Origin: Turnera subulata
Taxonomy: Eukaryota > Streptophyta > Magnoliopsida > Malpighiales > Passifloraceae
Direction of reading: 5' to 3'
Assembly: GCA_028386065.3 (NCBI GenBank)
Contig: JAKUCV010001884.1
Span: 51,741 to 115,740 of the forward strand
Length of the DNA: 64,000 nt
Positions 12,069 through 23,738 of the stretch are shown one piece after another. A program made the translations under genes and the position numbers. The notes below the pieces were generated by a model. The model was given only the letters and a program-made list of their open reading frames with translations, ran no database searches and had not been told where the DNA came from. Each line of letters starts with the position of its first letter. The first letter of the stretch is position 1.

Positions 12069-13147
12069 AACAACTTGTGGATCCTGTCCTTTGTTCCATC
12101 TCCGCCTCTTTATCTCGAACTTCTTCGAGTTCTATTTTCCTCCTGCTGATTCTTCTAGAAATAGACACTCTTTCTAGAAAAATAGCATTCCGAGCCACAA
12201 ACACTTTGTGCTCTAAGGATTATAGAAATGATACTCTTTAAGGTATCATACAAAAGGCACTTGTCGGATTTAGGGTTGAGTTTATCCGATGCTTCACGTC
12301 TCACGTAAGCATGACAACCCTAAACCCTCATAAAAGACATGTTGGGACGCTTCCTAGTCCATATCTCATATGGTGTCTTTTTACCGATATAGATGGAACA
12401 CGGTTAAGTGTAAATACAGTACTCAATAATACATGTCCCCAAAAGGAAATAGAAGGTCAGCTTGACTCATCATAGAACGAACCATGTCCAACAAGGTTCG
12501 GTTCCTCCTATTACATACACCATTTGATGAAGTGTACTCGGAGGAGAAATTTGTGATCCTATACCACAACACTTTAGATGATCAAGAAACTCTCGGCCTA
12601 AGTATTCACCTCCTCGATCTTATCGAAGTATCTTAATACTTTTCCGAGTCGATTCTGTACTTCATTCTTGAATTCTTTGAACTTTTTCAAAGGATTCTGA
12701 CTTGTGTCTCATTAGATACACATAGCCATATCTACTGAACTCATCAGTAAATGTAATGAAGTATTGAAAAACACCTCTAGCCTGTGTAGATATAGGTCCA
12801 CATACATCAGTATGTATTAGACCTAGCAAGTCCTAGGCTCTTCACCTTTACCCGTAAAGGAAGCCTTAGTCATTTTGCCTAATAAACATGACTCATATGT
12901 CTCATATGATTCAAAATCAAATGAGTCTAAAAATCCATCATTATAGAATTTAGGAATACGAGTCTCGTTTATATAGGCCAAACGACTATGCCAGAGATAG
13001 GTTTCACTAGAATCATGTAATCTAACCTTCTTTGTATTAATGTTATAGATAGGCGCTTCTAGGTTTAGAACATACAAACCATCGTTTTAAAATGCACCAC
13101 CATAATAAATTTTTCATTGAAATAAATAGAACAACAATTGTTCTTTA
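12069..13147 (-). pseudogene. Copia element 2 integrase remnant
   Basis: The clear piece is at 13077-12823: LEAPIYNINTKKVRL, a GAG-pre-integrase-like ETYLWHSRLAYINETRI, and YESCLLGKM with one Cys pair position of the HHCC zinc finger. Below 12822 the catalytic core is recognisable only as scattered fragments in several frames. Upstream, the protease region (DTGCGSH in element 1) is absent: gag at 13148 joins almost directly to the NNCCSIYF-type segment. Confidence 0.75.
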
Positions 13148-13615
13148 TTACAAATGAAATGAAGTCTCACTTCCCTTCTGCTTCTTTACCTCTTCAAGGT
13201 AAACAGGGTAATTGCGCTTCCTATGGACGGACTCTTCCATCCTGCATTGGAACAACGCCTTAGAGGTCTCATACCTCTCATGCCTTGCTTGCTCCTCAAA
13301 GAGCATCTTAAGGTGTTCGATCATATCGAACACTCCCATTTTCTCATGTTGCTTCTGAAGCTCAGAGTCCATGGTTATCAGCATAAGGCATGATGCTTCT
13401 AATGCATCATCAAGATGCTTCTTGTAAGCATCCCTTTCTGCCCTAGGAGCACTAGGCGCCGGTTCACTTGGAACCGGCCCTTCGAGGACATACAATTTCT
13501 TTTCTTGTTTGAGGACAATCCTCAAGTTACGATACCATTTCAGAAAGTTATTCCCGTTTAACTTTTCCTTCTCAAGGACCGATCGCAGTGACAATGTGCT
13601 AGTGTTTAGTGCCAT
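13148..13615 (-). pseudogene. Copia element 2 gag, partial
   Basis: Retrotransposon gag that would form the virus-like particle. The start is the ATG at 13615 (MALNTSTLSLRSVLEKEKLNG), and it has the UBN2-type gag core NNFLKWYRNLRIVLKQEKKLYVL. The 155-codon frame ends just after a piece of the region downstream of the zinc knuckle (YPVYLEEVKKQKG). The middle gag segment and the CCHC knuckle seen in element 1 are therefore deleted (junction near 13220-13235). The family's usual gag is longer, as in element 1 (18340-17544). Confidence 0.85.
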
Positions 13616-14182
13616 GGATACTCTACAACAATGATCAACTCACACAAATAAGAGTCATGCATACAAATACATTTAACAAGGAATTCTATTAAATGTGCTC
13701 CTACTACATAAATCAAGACAATTATATATGTAGGCCAAGATCCATATTTCACTACAACATAAGTCAGCTTTGGCTGATAAACTTATATCATAGCTATTTA
13801 GGTAGACAACTCTTTGTCAATTACATCTCTATGTAACTCTTGAAAAGTTGAGTGAACAACACCTTGTCCAAGTCTTTCTTATAGACATTGCTCAACCCTT
13901 GCCTCTAGGTCCTTAATCCTATTAAGATAACCTAGTTAAGTCGACACCCACAATAAGCAATCGAGATATTACAATTATCCACTCGCACCTTCTTAGGATA
14001 AACAATGGCACCCGACTTTGGCAGAAACTACCAATTGTTGATCTTAAGCTTGATGAGTGCTTATCATGGAAGGCAACTAAGAACTTAATATTTTACATCA
14101 ACATATAATTCCAACACATCACATGCTTGTTCTTGATAAATCATACATTGATGCCATGTAAGTTTGAAAAACAAATACATGT

Positions 14183-14674
14183 GAATATCGATGTCTAACT
14201 TAAACACCGATGTTTTGACAATCTGATTCTCCCAACAACTTGGCAGCACTTAGTATTTCGGCCATATCCAGAGCTGTAGAGCTCGGATTTGTGTAAACGT
14301 GGTGTCTCTGGAAAGCTAAGAAGTAGAGCTACAACTTTGCTGTTCAGGCCAGACACCAGTTCAGCCTCCTTCTGCCCCAAATTTGCTGTTGAAGTCGCTG
14401 CAGTCCACAACATCGATGTTAAACCCTTCAACATCGATGTTTGGAGTTTGCGAATCCACACAACATCGATGTTTTCAAGCAAACATCGATGTTGGAGGTT
14501 TCCGAACCCTCAAAACATCGATGTTGACCATCAAACATCGATGTTGGAGGTTGCCGAATGCATAAAACATCGATGTTGACACTTAAACATCGATGTTTGA
14601 GTACTTGAACTCCAAACCATTTGGCAGTAGCTCAAAAACATCGATGTTGGACATTAAAACATCGATGTTTTGAG
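14183..14674 (-). repeat. Palindrome array AACATCGATGTT in element 2 leader
   Basis: Hand count: ten perfect copies of the 12-bp palindrome between 14408 and 14674, plus two degenerate ones near 14183-14215. They come in pairs 8-9 nt apart, with longer spacers (often containing TTTGGCAG or GAGGTT(T/G)CCGAA) between pairs. The array lies in the untranslated leader between PBS and gag. A pair can fold as a 12-bp stem with a short loop in RNA or single-stranded DNA. Confidence 0.95.
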
Positions 14675-14699
14675 TACTTGAAAGTTCAATATCTTGGCA

Positions 14700-15055
14700 G
14701 ATAAACATCTTGATTGATATCTCATACCAATCAAGTGCTTGTTGTCAAAACACTTTTGACAAATCAACCTCAACAACTTATGTATCACATATACACAATT
14801 GAAGACAATATGACAAGATCATGCTTTATCACATAAAACATATCATGCATATTTACTCAAAACATACCAAACATATGCACATATTTGCATGGCAAATCAT
14901 CTATAACAAAACAAACTCAGCATATCATTTGATAATACAAAACAACAACATGTTCAAAATCACTTAGCATATCACATACACAAAATGATTCCTACACATG
15001 CTAGGATGATCATATCACATATGCATCACTTATACGGTTTAGAGCTTCACAAGAA
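14700..15055 (-). other. AT-rich leader segment of element 2
   Basis: Non-coding leader between the PBS and the palindrome array, rich in words like ATATCACATA and CATATG. The equivalent segment is found in element 5 (54833-55260, opposite strand) and, shortened, in element 1 (31950-32215). Confidence 0.7.
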
Positions 15056-15068
15056 GGCTCCGCTACCA
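15056..15068 (-). other. Primer-binding site of element 2
   Basis: The minus strand reads TGGTAGCGGAGCC, one base from the 5' LTR end. It is similar to the initiator-Met tRNA site TGGTATCAGAGCC common in plant copia elements, with substitutions also found in the plus-strand element 5. Confidence 0.8.
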
Positions 15069-15069
15069 C

Positions 15070-16278
15070 TGTAAGTTACCCTTGGCTATATGACATTCAT
15101 ATAGAAGCAAAAGATGCAGCGGAAGACAAGGGAAACAACCAAGAACACATGTGAAGCTAGTAAACCGTATAATAATTTTTTCATACCTGTAAGGTTAGGA
15201 TCTTTCACCTAACTTGTGTAAGGAATCAGTAAGAGCAAGAAGGAGACCTGCTCCTCTACGGTATCCACACGAACCGTGATCGGCTTCGAATCGTCACACG
15301 AATCAAGCCTCGAGCACTCCCACTTGATGTGCTAGCAACAAAGGTAGGAGCTAGTGTGTGTTTAGGATGTTTTGGAGTGCTTATGCTTTTGCTTCTTTCA
15401 CAAAGGTTCAACCATCTGCCCGAATCAACGGTTCTATGTGTGTGACCCTGTAGGCACTTGTAACGTCCGACAATGATTGTAAAATCTCATTTTACAATCA
15501 TAAACAAAGAGCGGCGTCTAGCAACACATCATTGCTGCCCGAACGGCAAGATCAGAACTGATTCACTATGCCTCAGAATATGTCATCGTCCCTTCGTCCC
15601 ATTATCAAGATTAGACCGAGACATGGAAACGTCAATCTCGTATATGTCTAATCTCGGTTTCTTGATCCTCGAGTTAACTGTATAAAACGGATACCCGTGA
15701 TATCACCATATCACCTAATCCGAGCATGGCCATGCATTTAACAGTCCAACTCTATCAAGAAACCATCCGATAATATACCCGTTATATGGGTCGGACGAAT
15801 CCCCTCTTGATCAATCAAAACCCGCTACATACTCGGCATATACCCAATGATTACCCTTATGTCCACCCAGTTACGGATGACTAGGAATAATATCAAAGTA
15901 CATGATTCATATGTTGGATACCTTGACGATCTCAGGTCGGAGGACAATTACATCTATAAGAACCACTAATGACATACATATAACGTTCCATGTAGGGTTC
16001 TTATGTGGGTCGGTCCAGTCCACAAGTTCTCCAACTTATACTAGTATGTAGAATTCATATCACATATGCAATTCTCAACATACGTTAGTCTTAATTTATT
16101 ATTACAACCCATCCATAATAATAATCGACTAGGGACATTTAAGAATATGAAATATTCTAGGGTTATAAGTATGTGCAAGCGTTTATCTCATAAACGATAC
16201 TTATTGGAATAACCTTAAGGCGTATATATGACTACAAATAATCATCCATGATTGGCTTTTGGGCATATTATACTAACA
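15070..16278 (-). repeat. 5' LTR of copia element 2, internally deleted
   Basis: 1209-bp LTR that matches 9178-10711 except for a 325-bp loss at about 15403, where 'ttcacaaag' joins directly to 'gttcaacc'. The lost block includes the region just upstream of the R/U5-like part, so promoter function is doubtful. The outer end at 16278 abuts element 1 integrase. Confidence 0.9.
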
Positions 16279-17661
16279 ATAATATCCTTTAGTTTCCTTA
16301 GGATATCCAACAAAGAGGCACTTGACGGATTTAGGGCCGAGTTTATCTGATGCTTCTCGTCTCACGAATGCCTCGCAACCCCAGATCCTCATAAAAGACA
16401 AATTGGGATGCTTCCCAGTCCATATCTCATATGGTGTCTTTTCTACCGATTTAGATGGAACACGGTAAAGTGTACAGGCATCACTTAATAATGCATGTCC
16501 CCAAAATGAAGAAGGAAGGTCAGCTTGACTCATTATAGAACGAACCATGTCTAACAAAGTTCTACTCCTCCTTTCAGAAACACCATTCCATTGAGGCATA
16601 CCTGGTGGAGTACGTTGTGATACAATACCACATTGCTTTAGATGATCAAGAAAATCTCGGACTAAGTATTCACCTCCTCGATCAGATCGAAGCATTTTAT
16701 TACTCTTGCCGAGTTGATTCTATACTTCACTCTTGAATTCTTTGAACTTTTCAAAGGATTCTGACTTGTGTTTCATAAGATACACATAGCCATATCTACT
16801 GTAATCATCTGTAAATGTAATGAAGTACTGAAAACCACCTCTAGCCTGTGTTGACATAGGTCCGCATACATCAGAATGTATAAGACCTAACAAGTCCGAA
16901 GCTCTTTCACCTTTACCAGCAAAAGGAGCCATCGTCATTTTGCCTAATAAACATGACTCATATGTCTCATATGATTCAAAATCAAATGAGTCTAAAAGTC
17001 CATCTTTATAGAGTTTAGAAATACGAGTCTCGTTTATATGGCCCAATCGACAATGCCATAGATAGGTTTCATTAGAATCGTTTAATCTAACCTTCTTCGT
17101 ATTAATATTGTAGATTTGCGTTTCAAGATTTAGAACATACAAACCATTTCTTAAATACGCACCACCATAGTAAATATCATTGAAATAAATAGAACAACAA
17201 TTGTTCTTTATTAAAAATGAAAAACCTTTCTTGTCCAGACAAGAAACAGAAATCAAATTCCTACTTAAGGTAGGGACATAATAGCAATCATCAAGTTCCA
17301 AAACCAAACCACTCGGTAAAGATAGATGGTAAGTCCCTACGGCTAATGCAGCAACTCTTGCTCTATTTTCAACGCGCAGGTTTTTCTCTCCCTTTGCTAA
17401 TCTTCTACTCTTTCTCAGTTCCTGCACAATTACACAAATGTGAGAACCACATCCGGTATCTAATACCCATGATGCAAAGATAGAGATATTAGCTTCTATA
17501 ACAAAAATACCTGTAGCGGAAGTCTTATTTCCCTTTTGTTTCTTCACCTCTTCAAGGTAGGTTTGGTGCAATGGGAACATTGTCCTTCCTTTGCAGTACA
17601 ACCTTTGGGTTTCAGCACATAGGAACAAGAAGATGCACATGCACCAAACTTTTTGGCACAT
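16279..17661 (-). pseudogene. Copia element 1 protease and integrase
   Basis: Frame 17661-16720 carries LEEVKKQKG, the aspartic protease motif WVLDTGCGSHI, the pre-integrase ETYLWHCRLGHINETRI, the zinc-finger end YESCLLGKM, and the integrase core start GLIHSDVCGPMSTQARGGFQYF with TFTDDYSRYG. A TAG at 16720-16722 (CAG to TAG type) interrupts. The same frame then continues at 16695 with MLRSDRGGEYL, PQWNGVSERRSRTLLDMVRS (catalytic Glu region) and the C-terminal GYPKETKGYY up to the insertion of element 2 at 16278. Function: cleavage of the polyprotein and insertion of cDNA. It is close to intact but for the stop and the insertion. Confidence 0.9.
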
Positions 17662-18340
17662 TTCTTCTTCTTGTAAAACTTGGCTTTACCCTTTCCTTTG
17701 CCTTTTCCAACCATCAAAATGTTGTTGGATTTGTTTGCCTTCATTTTTTGCTCAACTGTTCCAAACATGTTAAGAAACTCAGACAAGGATTTGTCAAGAT
17801 GATTCATATTGAAATTCATGACAAATTGGCTGTAACTATCCGACAACGATTGCAGGACTAGATCAACAGCCAACTCCTTTTGCAAAGGAAAACCTAGACC
17901 CTCAAGGCTCTCAATGTATCCAATCTTTTGAGCACATGAGGTCTCACCGGTGATGACTCAGCCATCTTGCGTTGGAACAATGCCTTAGAGGTCTCATACC
18001 TCTCATGCCTAGCTTGCTCTTCAAAGAGCATTTTCAGGTGTTCGATCATATCGAATGCACCCAAGTTCTCATGTTGCTTCTGAAGCTCAGAGTCCATGTT
18101 AACAAGCATAAGGCATGCAACATCCAATGCATCATCAACATGCTTCTTATAAGCATCTCTTTCCGCCCTAGGAGCATTAGGCACCGACTCATTTGGAATG
18201 GGCCCTTCAAGGACATACAACTTCTTTTCCTGTTTGAGGACTATCCTCAAATTGCGATGCCACTTTAGGAAGTTATTCCCATTAAGTTTTTCCTTCTTAA
18301 GGACATATCGCAGTGATAGTGTACTTGTGTATTGTGCCAT
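17544..18340 (-). pseudogene. Copia element 1 gag
   Basis: Starts at the ATG at 18340 (MAQYTSTLSLRYVLKKEKLNG). The gag core is NNFLKWHRNLRIVLKQEKKLYVL, with FDMIEHLKMLFEEQARHERYETSKALFQ. A frame change lies near 17890 between RALRV and the next open frame, 17885-17544 (MQKELAVDLVLQSLSDSYSQF, then a Lys-rich stretch). The CCHC zinc knuckle is broken: CSHCTKP is followed by a deletion that joins to the LEEVKKQKG segment and shifts frame into protease. A 5' piece of the same gag start is duplicated at 28421-28568. Confidence 0.88.
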
Positions 18341-18869
18341 GATTACTCTACAACAATGATCAACTCACACAAATAAGAGTCATGCATACATAAAATCATT
18401 TAATACGGAATTTTATTAAATGATGCTCCTACTACATAAATCAAGATAATTATAAGTAGGCCAAGATCCATATTTCACTACAAGATATGTCAGCTTTAGC
18501 TGATAACTTATATCATAGTTATTTAGGTAGACAACTCTTGTCAATTACATCTCATGTAACTCTTGGACAGTTGAGTGAACAACACTTGTTCCTGTCTATC
18601 TCATAGACTTAGCTTAACTCCTTGCCTCTAAGTCCTCAATCTTATTGAGATGACCTAGTTAAGTTCAACCCATAACAAGCAGTTCGGATATTACAATTAT
18701 CCTGTCGCACCTTTCTAGGATAAATATTGGCACCTTGCTTTGGCAAAACCTACCAAGTATTGATCTAAGCAATGATGAGTGCTTATCATGGACGGCAACA
18801 CAAGAGGAACTTAATATTTACATCAACATATTATTCCTATACATCATATGCATGTTCTTGATAAATCAT
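18341..18869 (-). other. Element 1 leader next to gag
   Basis: Non-coding leader just upstream of gag on the minus strand, with the conserved word gacaagagttgtctacctaaatag. It is interrupted at 18869 by the Athila complex and resumes at 31245. The last 5 bp, ATCAT (18865-18869), are the Athila target duplication. Confidence 0.8.
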
Positions 18870-20564
18870 TGATGCGTGCTTTCCTGCAAGTGCACAGGGT
18901 CAATGTAGTACTTATCAAGGTCGTATCCACAAGGACTGGGTGGAATTAATTTTACTTCAATTTCGGACTAACTAGACTGGAGAACGATTAAACAAGGGGT
19001 GAATTTGACGAATAATGGTAGAGAAATAAAAGCAAGCAGTAAAATAAATGTAACAAGAATTTAACTGAGGAAGAGATCAGAAATGGTGAATTCTTAGGCA
19101 TCTGGGGTCCACATGTACCGGTTTTATGCTTGTAAACTGCTCTACAGCCCCAGTCACAGACTGACACTGTGATGAGGCTGTGACTAATGAGATGTCTTGA
19201 CGGGGCTCCCAACCTAAGGTACTATCAACGGCTTTCGATCTTATTAATAGTTCCCTAAGCTTCCATCTACCCCCTGTCACTAGAGTAGACGTCCACCTAG
19301 GGATTAAGCTCGGTGTTGGTGCGGGTTCCCATAGTGTCTCCTTACCTTCTTTCGAATGCTTAAGGAGTAAAGGTTAACTATTGTAGGTCTAGCACTCCTG
19401 GCTTCTCCTTTCGGTCCTTCGCCAGGTTGCTACTAAATAAAAACCTAAACATGGATTAATAACTCAACAACTAATGCAAGAAGGAGGGGGTTAAAACTGG
19501 AGCAGTTTATTAAACACAAATCGAATACATGTTTCCCCCTTCAACCTAAGAAGGGGTTGTTTAGTTCATAACAGAAAATACAAAAATAATGGAAATAAAG
19601 ATGGGCATAGGTTTTGGAACAGATTGGAGGTTAGGGGCGACACAATTTCTGCAGAAAAACCTGCAGAATCGTGTACCCCCTTGAAAACCCAAGGTTCTGG
19701 GTTTAAACCTCTGTTCCAGAACTTCTGTGATTTTCTAGGTGTATGATCTCTGGATTCCTCGATGCCAGGATGTTCTTTCTCCTCTTCTCTTCACCCTTTT
19801 TGTAGATGCAGCTTCCTTCTCTTCCTGCTCCCCACCTGCTAGAGAGCATGGGTGTTTGGGCAAGTTGGCTCCTATGTCCTTCAGCGTGTGTGTCAGGATA
19901 GGCATGATGGGAAGCAAGTTGAATGGTGGATTGTGAGTTCCAAGGCACCCTTTGCAAAGGATAATTGTTCTTTAAGGAGATTCCCTTTGGATGTCATGTG
20001 CCCATTGCTCCTTTTCCTTCAGAGTGCTCTGGGAACGTAAGGAGAATGATTGTTTATGTTAGTGGAGCAGGTGGTGCAAGTGGCGACATTCTTTATTCTT
20101 TTTACATTTTCTGGGTTTCTGCAGGATGCACAGCCTCACGCTGTGGGTGAGGCTGTAGCAGTTCTCTTAAAATTCTTCCTTCAATTAATTCCTGCTTCTT
20201 TTGCCGATGGTGAGATGTCATGTGGACTTCTTGGATCGAAGTAAAGGCAATGAGATTCAGTATAAATCTAGTGATTTGAGGGTGGTTTGAGACCTCCAAT
20301 TGAATTCTCGATGAACAACAGCCTCAGTCACAGCCTCAAGGGTTTTGTCACAAGCTCACGCTGTGCTGAGGCTGTATCTTCAAATTTTTCAATGAAATCC
20401 TCCCAAATTGGTTGAAATGCACCTGAAATCACTAATTATGCAGTGAAGGATAGGAATACAGGAAATACGACGGAATTATGCATAGGAGGCATATAATCAT
20501 GAAAGAATGAGCACATATCATGCCTGAAATCATGCCTAAAACTATGAAAATTTCGTGTGCATCA
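18870..20564 (-). repeat. Athila 3' LTR (LTR-A)
   Basis: 1695 bp, plus-strand ends TGATGCGTGC...GTGTGCATCA. It lacks about 450 bp present in LTR-C (29669-30120), deleted between two similar 'tctcctttcgg(t)ccttcgcc' segments. It contains several CACAG...CTGTG motifs (about 19131-19190, 20124-20160, 20318-20375). Confidence 0.92.
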
Positions 20565-22592
20565 AAATACCCCAAACTGAAGATTTTGCTTGTCCTCAAG
20601 CAAACAGAAGAATAAAAGGAGACATGATTTAAAGGGGAGAGAGGGCTAATCTCAATGCATCGAGTTTTCACTATGCTTCACCCTTGTGATGTCTCAATTT
20701 AAGCATTCTTAAATTTTCCTCCAAAACTGCATCAATCTCAATCAAATTCCTTGTCAGTAGATTTTTGTCATAAAAATCACAGGAGTAATCATGCAACTAA
20801 CCTCCAATCATCTATCGTCAAAGGGATCCTGCCAAAATCATTTTTCGATAAGTGAAAACATTACCTCATATGCAGACCCATTATCCCTTATCTCCACTAA
20901 TGTGCAAAAGTAATCAAGCAAGGATCCCTAGGACTTTTCTGTGTTGTGCTGAGGCTAGGGTGATGGTCTTTAATGGATGGTGGATGGTCTGAGCAAAAGT
21001 TGGTGGCCAGTGAACTCGAAATTCCCAGTTTATTTTGTTGACAGTCTGAGGCTGTATAGGGACTATTGACTGTACATTCCTTGCATTTTCATGCTACCCA
21101 GAGGCTTAATGTATCCCCTTGTGTTGAGATGGTGTTTGATTCACAAAATGTTTCTTTTCTCCTAATTTCTCCTTCCCATGTCTTTCTTCTCCCTTCTCGC
21201 TGCTTTGTTTTTTTTCTTGGAACATTTTTTTTTTTTTTGCAGCTGGGAGGGGGCAATACAAGCTGTGTGGTAGCATTCTGGGTATGTATTCGTTGAGAGC
21301 AAACAGCCTCAGATGCTTGGTGGGATTGATTCTTGTTCACAGACTCATCAACGGGGTGAGGCTGTGGGAATGGAATTGTGCCTTGGCACATGTTGGCCCC
21401 TGTTTCGGTTTCAAGTGGTTGAGGTGAGATGAAACAGGGTGAAAGAATAAATAGGGACCATCTTAGTCGGCTCAAATGGGGTTGCAATGGACAGATGTGT
21501 GTGGTATGGATTTATGAGGTCTGTTGGGTATGCAAAAGATGGCCTAGATCCTTTCCCTGCTTGAAGAACTCTTACCTGTATTTCGCCTTGACAGGGATAA
21601 GGATTTGTTCTGAAGGTAGACAGGCTGAGCCTGTTGCATTTTGAAAACCATTTAGCAAGATTCTTCTTATCTGACAGATTCATGGAGTGCAATTGTTTGA
21701 TTGTACCTATTCTGCTTGTTCTGAAAATGAAGACAAGTCCTGAGATTAAAGATTGAGCAGTACTAAATGGAAAAGGGAAAGAAGCATAAATATTATGACA
21801 GGCTCACACTGTGGAAAAGCATAATGAAGAACAGAATAGCACTGAAATTTGCATTATTCCCAGAAAAATACACAAGGCAAAATTGCACCCTAAAAATACC
21901 CCAAGCTGAAAACTTGCAGTGTCCTCACTGCTGAAACTGAACAGAAAAATGGGTGCCTAGCTAAAACAAATACAAACCGAAGAAACACACATAAATGAAA
22001 ATGAAAGACAAAAATGCTACAAAAATGCCCCAAACTGAAAGTTCTATCCTATGCGGTGGGGTTGAGCATCCTAAAACTAGATTAGAGGTGCTGAAAATTC
22101 GTCACAGGCTCAGTCTGTGTTGATTCTGTACAAGCACAAAAACACAATCTCAAAGAGAGTTTCGGAAGACTTCCCTGACAATTCTCTGACTCGTTGGTTC
22201 CCTTCTTCTTCAATCCAGTTTTCCCACCTGAATTGTTAGGGCAAAAAAAAAAGGAAAACACGCAAAATAACGAAATAAAATAGTGCAAATCGGAGATAGA
22301 AAGCACAGAATGCACCCCAAACTGAAGTTAAAGCTTGATAGGTAAAGGCGAGTTGCCTAACACAGGCTCATGCTGTGATGAGCCTGTGCAAGCATCAGAA
22401 TCACTTTTGTGCCAAACATTTTGGGGTAAGTTTCTGCTTCTATCAAATTTCTGCACCCGGTTGATTAAAAACAAAATAAACACAAGAACCACAAAAATAA
22501 CTCAATGAAAAGAAATTGGAAAATTACCGCACTTAGTGTTACCCAAGTGTGTGCTTCTTTAGTGTCTTTTAGCTGGACCTCATCTTACTTGG
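20565..22592 (-). other. Athila non-coding 3' interior with repeated polypurine-like words
   Basis: About 2 kb between integrase and the 3' LTR, the place where some Athila elements carry an env-like frame. No credible env-like gene is seen. The open frames here (such as 21487-21089) have no recognisable domain and are cut by a T-tract near 21227-21238. The polypurine tract adjoining LTR-A (minus TTTGGGGTATTTT, 20565-20577) has look-alikes near 21893, 22022 and 22314. Confidence 0.7.
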
Positions 22593-23738
22593 CTAGGTAG
22601 GAGGTGGGTCAAGGAACACCTGAGTCTCCTGATACTCATTGCCTCTTGTGTGGTACAGCTTCAGTCTGTGCCCGTTGACCTTGAATGGATGCGTCTGGTC
22701 ATTGCAGATTTCCACAGCTCCATGAGGGTAACAGCGTGACACTGTGAAAGGTCCTGACCATTTTGATCGAAGCTTTCCAGGGAACAGCTTCAGTCTCGAG
22801 TTGTACAGGAGGACCTGATCACCTTCCTTGAATGTTCTAGGTTGGATCCTGTTGTCATGCCATCTCTTTGTTCTTTCCTTGTACAGTTTGGCATTTTCAT
22901 AGGCATCCAACCTTAGTTCTTCGAGTTCATTGAGCTGCAACAGCCTTTGTTCTCCCACAGCCTGTGTGTCAAAATTCAGAGCCTTGATGGCCCAGTAAGC
23001 TTTGTGTTCAAGCTCCACAGGCAAGTGACAGGCTTTGCCAAAGACAAGGCGGTAGGGAGAGGTGCCAATGGGTGTTTTATAGGCTATGTGATATACCCAC
23101 AGAGCATCATCAAGCTTGGTTGACCAATCCTTGCGTGATGGCCCTACTGTCTTCTCCAGAATTTGCTTGATTTCCCTGTTTGTCACCTCAACCTGTCCAC
23201 TTGTTTGAGGATGATAGGGAGTGGCTATCTTGTGCCTGATTCCATACTTTCTTAGGAGAGCTTCAAACTGTCGATTGCAAAAGTGGGTTCCTCCATCACT
23301 GATTATGGCTCCCGGGGTGCCAAAGCGAGTGAAGATATGCTTCTTCAGGAACCTTGTCACCACCTTGGCATCATTGGTTGGGCAGGCAATGGCTTCAACC
23401 CATTTGGACACATAGTCAACCGCCACAAGGATGTAGTTATTCCCATGTGAGCTCGGGAATGGTTCCATGAAATATATTCCCCACACATCGAACAGCTCCA
23501 CTTCCAATATGACCTGCTGCGGCATCTCCTGCCTTCTTGAGATATTCCCCATGCGTTGGCATTCCTTGCAAACTACCACCCAGTTTCGTGCATCCCTAAA
23601 TAAGGTGGGCCAAAATAGTCCTGCTTGTAGGACCTTGGATGCTGTTCTAGTTGCACCATGATGTCCTCCATACTGTGCATTATGGTAGCTGTGTAGGATC
23701 TGTGCCATTTCGTCTTCAGGGATGCATCTTCTGATCAT
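22593..23738 (-). pseudogene. Athila integrase
   Basis: 381-codon frame that is itself intact. The HHCC zinc finger covers [10 protein letters not shown] ... CKECQRMGN (residues about 18-62). The catalytic core has Asp in [10 protein letters not shown], Asp in IISDGGTHF, and Glu in [13 protein letters not shown]. The C-terminal part has [17 protein letters not shown] and the GPFTV ... PHGAVEI fold typical of Athila. It is in frame with the rest of pol but cut off by TGA at 23775-23777. It would insert the cDNA into host DNA. Confidence 0.9.

Larger units (their letters stand above)
9178..16278 (-). mobile_element. Family-A Ty1/copia element 2, nested in element 1 integrase
   Basis: 7.1-kb element read right to left: 5' LTR 15070-16278, PBS 15056-15068, leader with palindrome array, gag, remnants of integrase, RT and RNase H, then 3' LTR 9178-10711. 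Flanks are ATAAC (9173-9177) and ATAAT (16279-16283), an imperfect 5-bp target duplication. Removing the element rejoins the integrase C-terminal frame of element 1. Protease and the first RT catalytic motif are missing, so it is non-autonomous. Confidence 0.9.

Noticed and set aside
14183..14674. CRISPR-like look of regularly spaced palindromes
   Set aside because: The DNA is a plant retrotransposon leader, the repeat is 12 bp with very short and unequal spacers, and there are no cas genes.
19703..20299. Several small frames in Athila LTR-A, repeated in LTR-C
   Set aside because: They lie in LTRs and are kept only because the LTRs are copies of each other.
21089..21487. 132-codon minus-strand frame as an Athila env-like gene
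   Set aside because: No membrane segment or signal peptide, Lys/Arg-rich composition around a homopolymer tract, and too short for the family's env-like frame.
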